The translations under genes and the position numbers were made by a program. From CAZFJG01 sp964410915 (GTDB taxonomy: Bacteria; Synergistota; Synergistia; Synergistales; JAFGMB01): 20,017 bases of DNA. Under the pieces are notes generated by a model, which saw nothing but the letters and a program-made list of their open reading frames with translations, ran no database searches and had not been told where the DNA came from. The stretch lies in the NCBI GenBank assembly GCA_964410915.1, contig CAYPIU010000033.1, positions 1 to 20,017 of the forward strand. Direction: 5' to 3'. Of the stretch, positions 6,767-14,548 are shown one piece after another. Each line of letters begins with the position of its first letter. The stretch's first letter is position 1.

Positions 6767-7313
6767 CAGATACTGCACCTGGATTTTCAGTTTTGATCTC
6801 AGGAAGGTCAAAAGTATCCTGTCCCGAAAATTCAAAATCAGATACATATTTGTTTATTTGAGGCCAGACAGAACCAGCAGTCTTCATTGCAAAACTTGTG
6901 TTCATCCATTCGGTCGATATCAAAGGGGAAAAGACCAGACAAACAAAATACACAAAGATAATAATTACTGCAGTTTTCAGGATCCCTGCAATGGAACCAA
7001 ATATTCGATCAACAAAAGAAAGCTGTGTTATCCTTAGAAATGCTTTTACGACTCGACACAAAACCGCAGCCAATAATGCAATTAAAATATAAATAATTAC
7101 CATAGCTCCCGCAAGAATTACTGTTGGGGAAAAGTTAAAATGAGGAACCATCATTTCAGCAATGAAAGGCCCTGTTTTCCAGGCTACTATCACTCCACCA
7201 ATTGATCCGACAAGAGAAAATAATTCACCGGAAAAGCCTCTCCAGAATCCCCGGCCTGCAAATGTAACAAGTAAAAGTAGAAATACCAGATCTACAATAC
7301 TGGAAGTACTCAT
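6756..7313 (-). CDS. cvpA: CvpA-family membrane protein
   Basis: The 185-residue protein has four predicted membrane spans (about 7-27, 30-50, 63-88, 105-128) and a polar tail. The CvpA-type segment FVDRIFGSIAGILKTAVII precedes the fourth span, where the family's conserved D-x3-G-x3-G lies. CvpA was named for colicin V production, but its molecular role is unclear; it is linked to envelope stress tolerance in some species. Its ATG overlaps the zapA stop as ATGA, and its end overlaps mutS2. The same order, zapA then cvpA then mutS2, with polX added, occurs in Bacillus. The Shine-Dalgarno site is weak, so expression probably depends on coupling to zapA. Confidence 0.88.
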   Translation of the reverse strand: MSTSSIVDLVFLLLLVTFAGRGFWRGFSGELFSLVGSIGGVIVAWKTGPFIAEMMVPHFNFSPTVILAGAMVIIYILIALLAAVLCRVVKAFLRITQLSFVDRIFGSIAGILKTAVIIIFVYFVCLVFSPLISTEWMNTSFAMKTAGSVWPQINKYVSDFEFSGQDTFDLPEIKTENPGAVSDDS

Positions 7314-7555
7314 GAAATATCATCGCGTTCCGGATGTTTCTGAAGAGTCTTTAACTGGGAATTGATACTGTCAAGTCTATATGAAAGATCAAGACAGGCG
7401 GCCAGGAGCCTTTTCTCCTGGTCACCCGTACAACCCATAACTGCATCCTCCACATTTTCAAGTATTCTATTAAGAACAGTCTCATCAAGAAAGGTACGAA
7501 TCGTATAGTTTCTGTCACCCACTGTTATGGTAACCTCGCGATCTTTCTCTGTCAT
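7310..7555 (-). CDS. zapA: Cell division protein ZapA
   Basis: I start this gene at the ATG at 7553-7555, giving 81 residues. GGGAG at 7564-7568 lies 8 nt upstream. An in-frame TTG five codons earlier would overlap that site and is less likely. The sequence EVTITVGDRNYTIRT is the usual ZapA N-terminal beta region, followed by a helical part (LSYRLDSINSQLKTLQ) that would form the coiled coil. ZapA binds FtsZ and promotes bundling of the division ring. The gene follows pheT by 38 bp and its stop overlaps the cvpA start. Confidence 0.88.
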   Translation of the reverse strand: MTEKDREVTITVGDRNYTIRTFLDETVLNRILENVEDAVMGCTGDQEKRLLAACLDLSYRLDSINSQLKTLQKHPERDDIS

Positions 7556-7593
7556 TAGAATCACTCCCAAAATAACTGCGGTATAGATCTTCC

Positions 7594-10011
7594 TTATCTT
7601 AAGGTATAACCCTTTTTCTGCAGTTGGGCACGAAAATCGTTATGAACAGTATCTACGTCCTCATCACTTAATGTTCTGTCAGATGCTCTGTATGCCAGAC
7701 TGAAAGCCAGACTTCTATACCCTTCTGGTATACCCTTCCCCTCGTATATATCAAATAATCGTATCTCATGGATCAGTTCCCCCGAAATTGACACAAGATC
7801 CCGGGTGACATCTCTGCATGAGTTTTCGGAGCTTACAAGGATCGAGATATCTCTGTATACCGAAGGATATTGTGACAAAAGTGAAAACTTAGCTCTGGCA
7901 CCTTTCATCATAATATCCATGTTGAGTTCAAAGTAATAAACTGGCCCTGAAATATCAAGAGACTCCTCGATATGCGGTTTCACTCTTAATAATGAACCAA
8001 TACGCTCACCAGAAGCAATCACAAAAGCGGTCTGGCCTGAATGACCGAATGGCTCCTGTCCCTGGATAAACTCTGCTTCTATACCAGAACTCAGCAAAAA
8101 GGCCAGGACATCACCTTTAACCGAGAAAAAGTCTTCTTCATTTCTGCCATATGGAGATCTTCGATCAAAACCGGGGAAAACAAGTCCGGCAAAGATTTCC
8201 TTTTCAGAATGTTCTTCTGAGCCGGATCCGTCTATTTCAACTTCCTTGGAAAAAACCCTGCCGATCTCAAAGACGCGAATGGGTTTCCTCCAACCTGAAC
8301 GTATTGAATTCTCAAGTGATTTCAGCATACCAGGAAGCATGTTAGTACGCATGCATGACTGTTCTTTACTCATTGGATTTGAAAGAAGAAAAGGATTAGC
8401 TCTTGGGTCATCATCTGAAAGGGACAATTGATCGATAGAAGCAGGCCCAATAAAACTGTACGTTACAACCTCTGTATATCCCCTTGACATAGCCATATCC
8501 CTGAGCCGGTCCGAAGTTACATAAAAAGGACCTCTCTGCCCCCGGGACGGAAGTTTACCTGGAAGACGTGGTTTGATCTTGTCATATCCGCGGATCCTTC
8601 CAGCTTCCTCTACAAGATCTTCCTCTATACCAAGGTCCGGCCTCCATGACGGGACAAGAAACTTAGCACTATCTTCTCCCCTTTCAACTTCACTGAGACC
8701 AAGCCTTTCGAGAATCTCAGAGGATTTTTCAAGATCGTCCCAGAGCAACATTCTCTTGAGAACAGATGATCTAAGTACAATCTCCCTGGGTTCCCACAAT
8801 GAAGTTTCAGCGTATTTGATAGTATGGTAAGCCTCAGCACCGCCCCATTCTGCGATAAGCCCAAGGGCAAAAAATAATGCTGGCCTGGCCTTGAGAGGAT
8901 CAACACCCCTGGCAAAACGAAAAGCCGCTTCGCTGGGTATGCCAAGGCGCCTGGAAGTGGTACTCACTCTTGCAGCTTCAAAATTGGCTGATTCTATTAC
9001 AACAGTACTGGTATTCTCCTTTATCTCTGTATTCAGGCCTCCCATAACTCCAGCAAGAGCTATAGGTTCACCATCACTGGTTATAAGCATGTCATATTCA
9101 CTGAGAATATGTTCTTTCTCATCAAGAGTTGTAAAGTGTTCATCTTCTATAGCTGGCCTCACCTCGATATTCCTTGATGGTAAAAGGGAAAGGTCAAACG
9201 CATGAAGGGGCTGGCCTGTCAGAAGCATAACAAGATTTGTAGCATCAACAACATTTGAAATGGGTCTCATACCCATAAGCGCAAGTTTTATTCTAGCTTC
9301 GATGGGAGAGGGTTTTACAGAAATATTGCTTGCAAGTCCCAAGGCATAACATCTGCACCCTTTATCATTGAGCAGAATATTTCCAAAATCCTCATTCCAG
9401 GAATTATCATTTAACCCCGTAGGAGAAGGTAATTCTGCAAGTCTGGCCCCCGGGAAAAGAGCATATAATTCTCTTGCAAGACCTATTATACTCAATAGAT
9501 CTCCCCTGTTGGGTGTAATGGATATATCAAGGAGAATATCGTTAAGCCCGAAATTAGATTTAAAATCAACACCAAGAGGTGTGTTTGCAGGCAAACGCAA
9601 TATTCCAAACTCATCCGCAACATCAGGCAGCCCTATCTCATCAGCAGAAAGCATCATGCCCTGACTCTTTACACCTGAAAAATCCTTTTCCGTTAATATC
9701 GTCCCGTCAGCAATAGCAGCTCCCGGGGGGGCATATGGAACAATGTCACCGATACTGAGATTCTGAGCAGCAGTAATACAGACTGAATGTTCCGAAGGAG
9801 TTGCTATATCAACGATCAACAGATTATCAACAGCAGGATGAGGTTTTATATCCTCTATCTCTGCAGTAAGAACTCCACTCAGAAGGCTGCAGGGATATGA
9901 GATATCTTCTACTTCACATCCTGTCATTGTAAGTGTTTCAGCTGCTTCTTCCACACCAGTGCCTTCAGGAAGAGTGACATATTCCTGTAACCAGTTCCAG
10001 GAAATAAGCAT
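7594..10011 (-). CDS. pheT: Phenylalanine-tRNA ligase beta subunit
   Basis: The 805-residue protein has the full bacterial PheT layout. MLISWNWLQEYV opens it. An EMAP-type tRNA-binding domain follows (about 40-150, LTAEIEDIKPHPAVDNLLIV). Next come the B3/B4 editing region (about 210-370, with RPISNVVDATNLVM), the B5 domain (about 400-475, ending EEDLVEEAGRIRGYDKI), a catalytically inactive synthetase-like core, and a C-terminal FDX-ACB anticodon-binding domain (about 710-805, SQYPSVYRDISILV). It forms the alpha2-beta2 enzyme with PheS that charges tRNA-Phe and hydrolyses Tyr-tRNA-Phe. Its ATG overlaps the pheS stop by one base (TAATG), with GGGAGGGATC upstream inside pheS, a sign of translational coupling for equal subunits. 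Confidence 0.98.
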   Translation of the reverse strand: MLISWNWLQEYVTLPEGTGVEEAAETLTMTGCEVEDISYPCSLLSGVLTAEIEDIKPHPAVDNLLIVDIATPSEHSVCITAAQNLSIGDIVPYAPPGAAIADGTILTEKDFSGVKSQGMMLSADEIGLPDVADEFGILRLPANTPLGVDFKSNFGLNDILLDISITPNRGDLLSIIGLARELYALFPGARLAELPSPTGLNDNSWNEDFGNILLNDKGCRCYALGLASNISVKPSPIEARIKLALMGMRPISNVVDATNLVMLLTGQPLHAFDLSLLPSRNIEVRPAIEDEHFTTLDEKEHILSEYDMLITSDGEPIALAGVMGGLNTEIKENTSTVVIESANFEAARVSTTSRRLGIPSEAAFRFARGVDPLKARPALFFALGLIAEWGGAEAYHTIKYAETSLWEPREIVLRSSVLKRMLLWDDLEKSSEILERLGLSEVERGEDSAKFLVPSWRPDLGIEEDLVEEAGRIRGYDKIKPRLPGKLPSRGQRGPFYVTSDRLRDMAMSRGYTEVVTYSFIGPASIDQLSLSDDDPRANPFLLSNPMSKEQSCMRTNMLPGMLKSLENSIRSGWRKPIRVFEIGRVFSKEVEIDGSGSEEHSEKEIFAGLVFPGFDRRSPYGRNEEDFFSVKGDVLAFLLSSGIEAEFIQGQEPFGHSGQTAFVIASGERIGSLLRVKPHIEESLDISGPVYYFELNMDIMMKGARAKFSLLSQYPSVYRDISILVSSENSCRDVTRDLVSISGELIHEIRLFDIYEGKGIPEGYRSLAFSLAYRASDRTLSDEDVDTVHNDFRAQLQKKGYTLR

Positions 10012-11051
10012 TATTGATCCCTCCCGGAGAGTAAGTATGGTACATTTCCATCAAAAAGTATTCTAAGGTCGTTGAGGCCATATTTAAGCATAGCCAGCCT
10101 GTCAAGCCCCATCCCCCATGCAAAACCATTATACTTTTCCGGGTCGATACCTCCAGCTCGTATAACATTGGGATGGGTCATTCCAAGGCCGGATATCTCC
10201 AGCCATCCTCCTCCCTTACAGATCCTGCAATTTCTGTCTTTGCCTGAACAAGCTACGCATTCGATATCAAGTTCAAGGGAAGGTTCTGTAAATGGGAAAT
10301 AACTGGCACGATAGCGTTTTTTAAGATGTCTTCCAAAAAATGTATCAAGCATGGAATCAAGACAACCTTTGAGATCTGCTATTGAAATATCCTCATCAAG
10401 CAGAAGGCCCTCCAACTGGTGAAACATTGGAGAATGGGTCGGATCACTGTCTCTCCTGTAGACCTTTCCTGGAACGATAACCCGTAAAGGAGCACCGAAG
10501 GCCTGCATGGCCCTTACTTCTACAGGAGATGTATGGGTCCTGAGCAATTTTCCATCATCAAAATAGAAGGTATCCTGCATATCTCTTGCTGGATGATGCC
10601 TGGGGATATTCAAAGCCTCAAAATTATAAAAATCATCTTCTATTTCGGGCCCGAGTGCTACCGAAAAACCCAGGCCTGACAGTATCTCTACAAGTTCATG
10701 GGTTACCTGGGCAACTGGATGAAAACCACCACATGTCCGCCCCCTGGGAGGAAGAGTAACATCTATGCTGTCTTCCTTTTCTTTTCTTGTCATTTCGATG
10801 TCATACAATTGCTTACGCGAAGCTGAGATATCTTCTTCCGCTTCCTCCCTGAGGCCATTTACAGCTTTACCGAAAACAGGCCTTTCTTCAGGATCAAGCT
10901 TCCCCAGATTTTTCAGCATAACGGTTATCTTGCCTTTTTTGCCAAGAAAACAGGTTTTTAGTTCTGCAAGTTCATCGATCGTTTTTATGGATGAAAGTTC
11001 GGCCTTAAATTCCTTTCTGACCTTTTCCAACTCATCTTTTTTTGATGTCAA
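10011..11051 (-). CDS. pheS: Phenylalanine-tRNA ligase alpha subunit
   Basis: The 346-residue protein starts at a TTG (11049-11051), preceded by AGGGAGGT at 11061-11068 with a 9-nt gap; no ATG fits as well. An N-terminal coiled coil (about 1-95) for tRNA binding is followed by the class II core. Motif 2 reads VYRRDSDPTHSPMFHQLEG and motif 3 reads GFAWGMGLDRLAMLKYG. A CxxC-x6-CxxC insertion (CVACSGKDRNCRIC, about 265-280) looks like a small metal-binding knuckle, as in other bacterial PheS proteins. It holds the active site joining phenylalanine to tRNA-Phe. It lies 27 bp after ktrA. No T-box is seen in front of pheST, so the pair appears to be transcribed from the infC promoter. Confidence 0.98.
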   Translation of the reverse strand: MTSKKDELEKVRKEFKAELSSIKTIDELAELKTCFLGKKGKITVMLKNLGKLDPEERPVFGKAVNGLREEAEEDISASRKQLYDIEMTRKEKEDSIDVTLPPRGRTCGGFHPVAQVTHELVEILSGLGFSVALGPEIEDDFYNFEALNIPRHHPARDMQDTFYFDDGKLLRTHTSPVEVRAMQAFGAPLRVIVPGKVYRRDSDPTHSPMFHQLEGLLLDEDISIADLKGCLDSMLDTFFGRHLKKRYRASYFPFTEPSLELDIECVACSGKDRNCRICKGGGWLEISGLGMTHPNVIRAGGIDPEKYNGFAWGMGLDRLAMLKYGLNDLRILFDGNVPYLLSGRDQ

Positions 11052-11078
11052 GACTAAGAAACCTCCCTGTATTATATT

Positions 11079-11741
11079 CTATTTATCCTTTATCCATTTG
11101 CGCATATTGCCCTTATATCCAGCTAAAAGCAATTTATCTTTACCATCAATTACCGTATCCGGACCTGGAAGAAGATATTTACCGTTTTTTCTTATAAGGA
11201 TTACCGTGGCATTATATTCACTCCTGAAATGTAAATCAACAAGAGACCTGCCAATCATTTCCTTAACAGGTGATATCTCGCCAATCAAAAAACCTGAACC
11301 TGGTAACTGGGAAAAGTCTGTTAACCAGGGGTCAACGATCTGCTCTGCAACCCTTTCACCAATTTCCTTTTCCGGAAAGATTACCCGGTTAGCCCCTAAC
11401 TTTGCGAGGATTCTTGCATGAAGGGAGTTCTGAGCTCTCGCAACAAGATAAGGAATATTATAACCTTTAAGGATTGTTGTAGCCATAATACTTGCTTCAA
11501 TATTCTCACCGATCGTCACTACTGCTATATCAGCCTCTTTTGCCCCGATCCTGACAAGTGCATCTTCGTCCGTAGCATCCATCTGGGCGCAAATATCTAT
11601 CCTGTCAGCCATTTCTTTAACTCTGGAAGCATTTCTCTCTACTCCTATTACATATTGTTGCATCTCAGAAAGCTTGTCACATAATGAAACTCCTAAACGA
11701 CCAAGTCCCGCAACGATTACAGTTTTTTTGGAAGAAGACAT
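11079..11741 (-). CDS. ktrA: Potassium uptake regulatory subunit, KtrA/TrkA type
   Basis: The 220-residue cytoplasmic protein has one RCK_N domain (about 6-125) and one RCK_C domain (about 140-218). The nucleotide-binding loop GLGRLG is at 12-17, and an acidic residue (E35) ends the second beta strand, as in the family. One RCK unit and about 220 residues fit KtrA, which forms an octameric ring gating KtrB, rather than the double-length TrkA of enteric bacteria. ATP or ADP (or NAD in TrkA) binding would control potassium flow. AAGGAGGT lies before the ATG. It follows ktrB by 18 bp. Confidence 0.92.
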   Translation of the reverse strand: MSSSKKTVIVAGLGRLGVSLCDKLSEMQQYVIGVERNASRVKEMADRIDICAQMDATDEDALVRIGAKEADIAVVTIGENIEASIMATTILKGYNIPYLVARAQNSLHARILAKLGANRVIFPEKEIGERVAEQIVDPWLTDFSQLPGSGFLIGEISPVKEMIGRSLVDLHFRSEYNATVILIRKNGKYLLPGPDTVIDGKDKLLLAGYKGNMRKWIKDK

Positions 11742-11759
11742 TGAATACCTCCTTGGAAA

Positions 11760-13088
11760 TCAACCAAGTGGAATATTAATTTCCGGATATGAAATATCCC
11801 CCTGAGTTTTGTTCCTGCTCATTACTCCATATAATAAAGTCAGTATCCCAACTCTCCCCCAGATCATCAAAAAAACTATAACAAGTTTACTTCCCTGAGA
11901 GAGTGACGAGGTAATACCCATTGTAAGTCCCACAGTACCGAGTGCAGATATAACTTCAAAAACAATTGCTCTGAAAGAAGCAGTTTCCATAATAGATAAA
12001 AGAACAACACTGAAAAGTATAGTACTTATATAAATAACTGCAACAGACATAGCCTTGTTAATATCCGCAGAAGGAACAGAACGATTCCAGAGGAAGGTTC
12101 TGTTTTGCCCTTTGAGAAAACCTGCTGTAGAAAGTATCAGGATCCCAAAGGTTGTCGTTTTCATTCCACCACCAGTAGATCCAGGAGAAGCACCTATTAT
12201 CATAAGAAAACAAAGGATCATGGCACTGAGAGAGGAAAGGGACGGCATTTTCACTGTATTGAAACCAGCAGTCCTTGCTGTTATGCTCTGGAATAAAGCA
12301 TTCCAGACTTTAAACATTGATGTGTAATTTTCAAGGACCCCTGTCCATTCAGTAATGAGTAGAAGGATCGTACCAGAAAATATGAGTAGAAAAGAAATTA
12401 AAGTGACAAAAGCCATATGGTGATATATCTTTCTTTTTCCCCTGATCAATGCAACCAGATCAAGTAGAGGAATAAAACCAAATCCCCCCAGAAATATCAA
12501 AACCATTATCGTACCGGGAACTATAAGCTTCAGAGAATAATCAAGCAAACCTTCGGATAAAGTGGAAAACCCTGCATTACAGAATGCACTGATACTGTGA
12601 AATACTGAATGATATAAAGCCATAAAGATTGGGTATTCTTCAGAAAAGGAAATGAACAGAAATATACTTCCGATAAATTCAAAGAGAAATGTTAGCACTA
12701 TTACGCGGGTAAGCAACCTCACCGCTCCGGCAAGTGTATCAAGCCCCATACCACCTGAAAAAAGAAGCCTTTGCCTTATTCCAACCTTTTGCCTAAAAAG
12801 TATCATCATGGCCGTAGCCGCAGTCATTACCCCAAGTCCACCAAGCTGAAACAGTAACATCACAACAAACTGGGATCCCAGAGTAAGATCTGTAGCTGTA
12901 TCCACAACTGTCAAACCAGTAACACATACTGCTGATGTACTTGTAAATATAGCGTCTATAAAAGAAATTGAACTTGATCCACAATTGTTCAAAAGATATA
13001 TAAGGAAGGTTCCTGCCAGTATTAAAAGCAGGAACCCCATTAGAATAATTTTTTCGACGTGGACTTTACTATATTGAGCGTATTTCAC
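11760..13088 (-). CDS. ktrB: Potassium uptake membrane subunit, KtrB/TrkH family
   Basis: The 442-residue protein has four repeated membrane-pore-membrane units. Their filter segments read SAVCVTGLT (about 52-60), ISAFCNAGFST, TARTAGFNT and ALGTVGLTM, each with the key filter glycine. The end, ISYPEINIPLG, resembles KtrB C termini. It moves K+ inward, probably with Na+, gated by the KtrA ring. The start is GTG (13086-13088), overlapping the rplT stop by one base (TAGTG). No ribosome-binding site stands at normal distance. An AGGAC lies in the loop of a GGGCA/TGCCC hairpin (13099-13113) within rplT, so coupling to rplT translation is likely. An ATG 16 codons on has no better signal and would cut the first helix. 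Confidence 0.93.
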   Translation of the reverse strand: MKYAQYSKVHVEKIILMGFLLLILAGTFLIYLLNNCGSSSISFIDAIFTSTSAVCVTGLTVVDTATDLTLGSQFVVMLLFQLGGLGVMTAATAMMILFRQKVGIRQRLLFSGGMGLDTLAGAVRLLTRVIVLTFLFEFIGSIFLFISFSEEYPIFMALYHSVFHSISAFCNAGFSTLSEGLLDYSLKLIVPGTIMVLIFLGGFGFIPLLDLVALIRGKRKIYHHMAFVTLISFLLIFSGTILLLITEWTGVLENYTSMFKVWNALFQSITARTAGFNTVKMPSLSSLSAMILCFLMIIGASPGSTGGGMKTTTFGILILSTAGFLKGQNRTFLWNRSVPSADINKAMSVAVIYISTILFSVVLLSIMETASFRAIVFEVISALGTVGLTMGITSSLSQGSKLVIVFLMIWGRVGILTLLYGVMSRNKTQGDISYPEINIPLG

Positions 13089-13447
13089 TATTTTTCAAGG
13101 GCAGTCCTTGCCCTGTCAACAAGATTCTCAAACGCAAGCATATCATTGACGGCAAGATCCGCAAGCATTTTTCTGTTAATATTTATCTCAGCTTTTTTCA
13201 GTCCATTCATAAATGTGCTGTAAGACATTCCATTTATTCTTGCTGCAGCATTTATTCTTGTTATCCAGAGTTTCCTGAATTCTCTTTTCTTTAACCTTCT
13301 ATCCTTATATGCATTTGAAAGAGAATGGAGATAAGCTTCTCTGGCTCTTCTGTATACATTTTTCTTTTTACCCCAGTAACCTTTAGTTATTGAAAACAAT
13401 TTCTTTCTTTTACTATTACTGGCACTGCCACCTTTGACTCTTGGCAT
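13088..13447 (-). CDS. rplT: 50S ribosomal protein L20
   Basis: The 119-residue basic protein begins MPRVKGGSAS and contains WITRINAAARINGMSYSTFM, diagnostic for L20. It is needed early in 50S assembly and binds 23S rRNA. In Bacillus and E. coli, L20 represses its own operon by binding the messenger. AGAGGTGTG lies before the ATG. It follows rpmI by 34 bp and its stop overlaps the ktrB start. Confidence 0.98.
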   Translation of the reverse strand: MPRVKGGSASNSKRKKLFSITKGYWGKKKNVYRRAREAYLHSLSNAYKDRRLKKREFRKLWITRINAAARINGMSYSTFMNGLKKAEININRKMLADLAVNDMLAFENLVDRARTALEK

Positions 13448-13481
13448 AGGGACACACCTCTCTTACCTTTTCATAATAATA

Positions 13482-13679
13482 TTAGCTATAGGGAAGTAAC
13501 TTTTTGATCTTGTCAGCAAAGTTCTTGTCGAGATAACCTTTGTCTCTCAACCTTCTGAGTCTGCTGGAATTCTTTTTCCTGAGAAGGTGTCCCCTTCCCT
13601 TTTTCTTATAAGAGATCTTACCTTTACCGGTACGGGAAAAACGTTTTTTTGTCCCGGAATGACTTTTCAGTTTGCCCAT
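13482..13679 (-). CDS. rpmI: 50S ribosomal protein L35
   Basis: The 65-residue, very basic protein begins MGKLKSHSGTKKRFSRTGKGK and has the L35 signature GRGHLLRKKNSSRLRRLR. Its start has TAGGAGGT about 10 nt upstream. The 117-bp gap behind it, between infC and rpmI, is the widest in the operon. That gap holds an A/T-rich region with a poor -10-like TATATT and a 5-bp inverted repeat, and nothing I can call with confidence. Confidence 0.97.
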   Translation of the reverse strand: MGKLKSHSGTKKRFSRTGKGKISYKKKGRGHLLRKKNSSRLRRLRDKGYLDKNFADKIKKLLPYS

Positions 13680-13796
13680 AACACAAAATACCTCCTATCC
13701 GAGCGAAATAAGGATTAATATAACGTTTCTTTTATAAGTTTGGAACAAAAACATACTAAATTAAGAGCATGTTCTGTAATTACAGGCGATACCTGA

Positions 13797-14336
13797 TCAT
13801 TTATTTTCATTCTGAGGAGCAACAGGAGAAAGCATTATGCGCATATATCTTCCTTCCATCTTTGGTGGATTTTCAGCTTTTCCAAACTCTGCACATTCTG
13901 TTTTGACTCTCTCAAGAACATGCCTTCCCTTATCGAGAAAAGCCATTTCGCGACCTCTGAAGAAAACAGAAACTTTAACCCGATGCCCATTACTGAGGAA
14001 GTTTTTGATTGCCTTTACCTTAAAGTCATAGTCATGCTGATCGATCTTTGGACGCATTTTGATTTCCTTAAGGGTCTGGGTTTTTTGTTTTTTTCTTGCA
14101 TCTTTCTCTTTCTTTTGTTTCTGATACCTGTACTTACCGTAATCCATGATACGGCAAACAGGCGGTTTGGCTCCTGGCGCAACTTCCACAAGATCGAGAT
14201 CACGTTCATCTGCCAGATCGAGAGCTTCTTTAACAGGAGTAACTCCATGTTTTACTCCCATATCATCGATAAGCAGGACTTCACTTACTCTGATCTCTTC
14301 ATTAACACGGGGTTCATCAGTATTTTTACTGGCTAT
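13797..14336 (-). CDS. infC: Translation initiation factor IF-3, probable AUA start
   Basis: IF-3 keeps ribosomal subunits apart and checks the start codon and initiator tRNA. The C domain (KMRPKIDQHDYDFKVKAIKNFL, then VSVFFRGREMAF) is diagnostic. The first in-frame ATG (14261) would begin at MGVKHGVTP and remove the conserved N-terminal RVNEEIRVSEVLLIDD. Reading upstream in frame restores that segment, and an in-frame TGA lies at codon -3 relative to an ATA at 14334-14336. GGAGGTGA (14343-14350) sits 6 nt before that ATA, so the start is most likely AUA, giving 179 residues with MASKNTDEPRVNEE at the N terminus. Rare starts (AUU, AUC, AUA) are a known feature of infC and allow IF-3 to limit its own synthesis. 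It is the first gene of the ten-gene operon. Confidence 0.95.
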   Translation of the reverse strand: MASKNTDEPRVNEEIRVSEVLLIDDMGVKHGVTPVKEALDLADERDLDLVEVAPGAKPPVCRIMDYGKYRYQKQKKEKDARKKQKTQTLKEIKMRPKIDQHDYDFKVKAIKNFLSNGHRVKVSVFFRGREMAFLDKGRHVLERVKTECAEFGKAENPPKMEGRYMRIMLSPVAPQNENK

Positions 14337-14361
14337 AGCACTTCACCTCCGAAGATGATTA

Positions 14362-14391
14362 AAGGGGTCGGGCACGATGGCCCGACCCCTT
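14362..14391 (-). terminator. Terminator-like hairpin in the infC leader (probable attenuator)
   Basis: A perfect 12-bp stem (AAGGGGTCGGGC / GCCCGACCCCTT) with a 6-nt loop lies 11 bases upstream of the infC ribosome-binding site. On the minus strand it is followed by only three T, so termination may be partial. An upstream leader segment, CCGACC (14460-14465), repeats part of the 3' arm and could pair with GGTCGG (14382-14387) of the 5' arm, forming an antiterminator. In Bacillus the same operon is attenuated by L20 at this position; that parallel is an inference here. Confidence 0.65.
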
Positions 14392-14508
14392 ATTAAAATA
14401 CAAGGTTTGCTTTTCTGATATCAAGGCCCAGCTGACTGCTTTAGCGTCACAAGGCGAGAGGTCGGATCCTCTACTTCATCATTTATTTTTTTCATATACA
14501 ACCAGGAT

Positions 14509-14537
14509 AATATAACATAAGCATATTGATTAATCAA
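14509..14537 (-). promoter_or_regulatory. Promoter of the infC operon
   Basis: On the minus strand TTGATT (14532-14537) and TATATT (14509-14514) are 17 bp apart, with TGT directly before the -10 (extended -10). The predicted start near 14502 gives a leader of about 165 nt. The -35 lies inside a perfect 14-bp palindrome, ATTGATTAATCAAT (14525-14538), 11 bp after the thrS stop codon. The leader also contains a small AGAGG/CCTCT hairpin (14457-14472). Confidence 0.6.
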
Positions 14538-14548
14538 TGATTTCAGGA

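Noticed and set aside
6767..6847. Longer N terminus of MutS2 starting at 6847
   Set aside because: It would overlap cvpA by over 90 bp, lacks a ribosome-binding site and adds residues not typical of MutS2; the ATG at 6766 fits better.
10765..11421. 218-codon plus-strand open frame
   Set aside because: It lies wholly antisense to pheS and ktrA, which have clear family matches and ribosome-binding sites; its product resembles no known protein.
13680..13796. Possible internal promoter or L20 site between infC and rpmI
   Set aside because: There is a TATATT-like -10 but no -35 at proper distance, and only a 5-bp inverted repeat; too weak to call.
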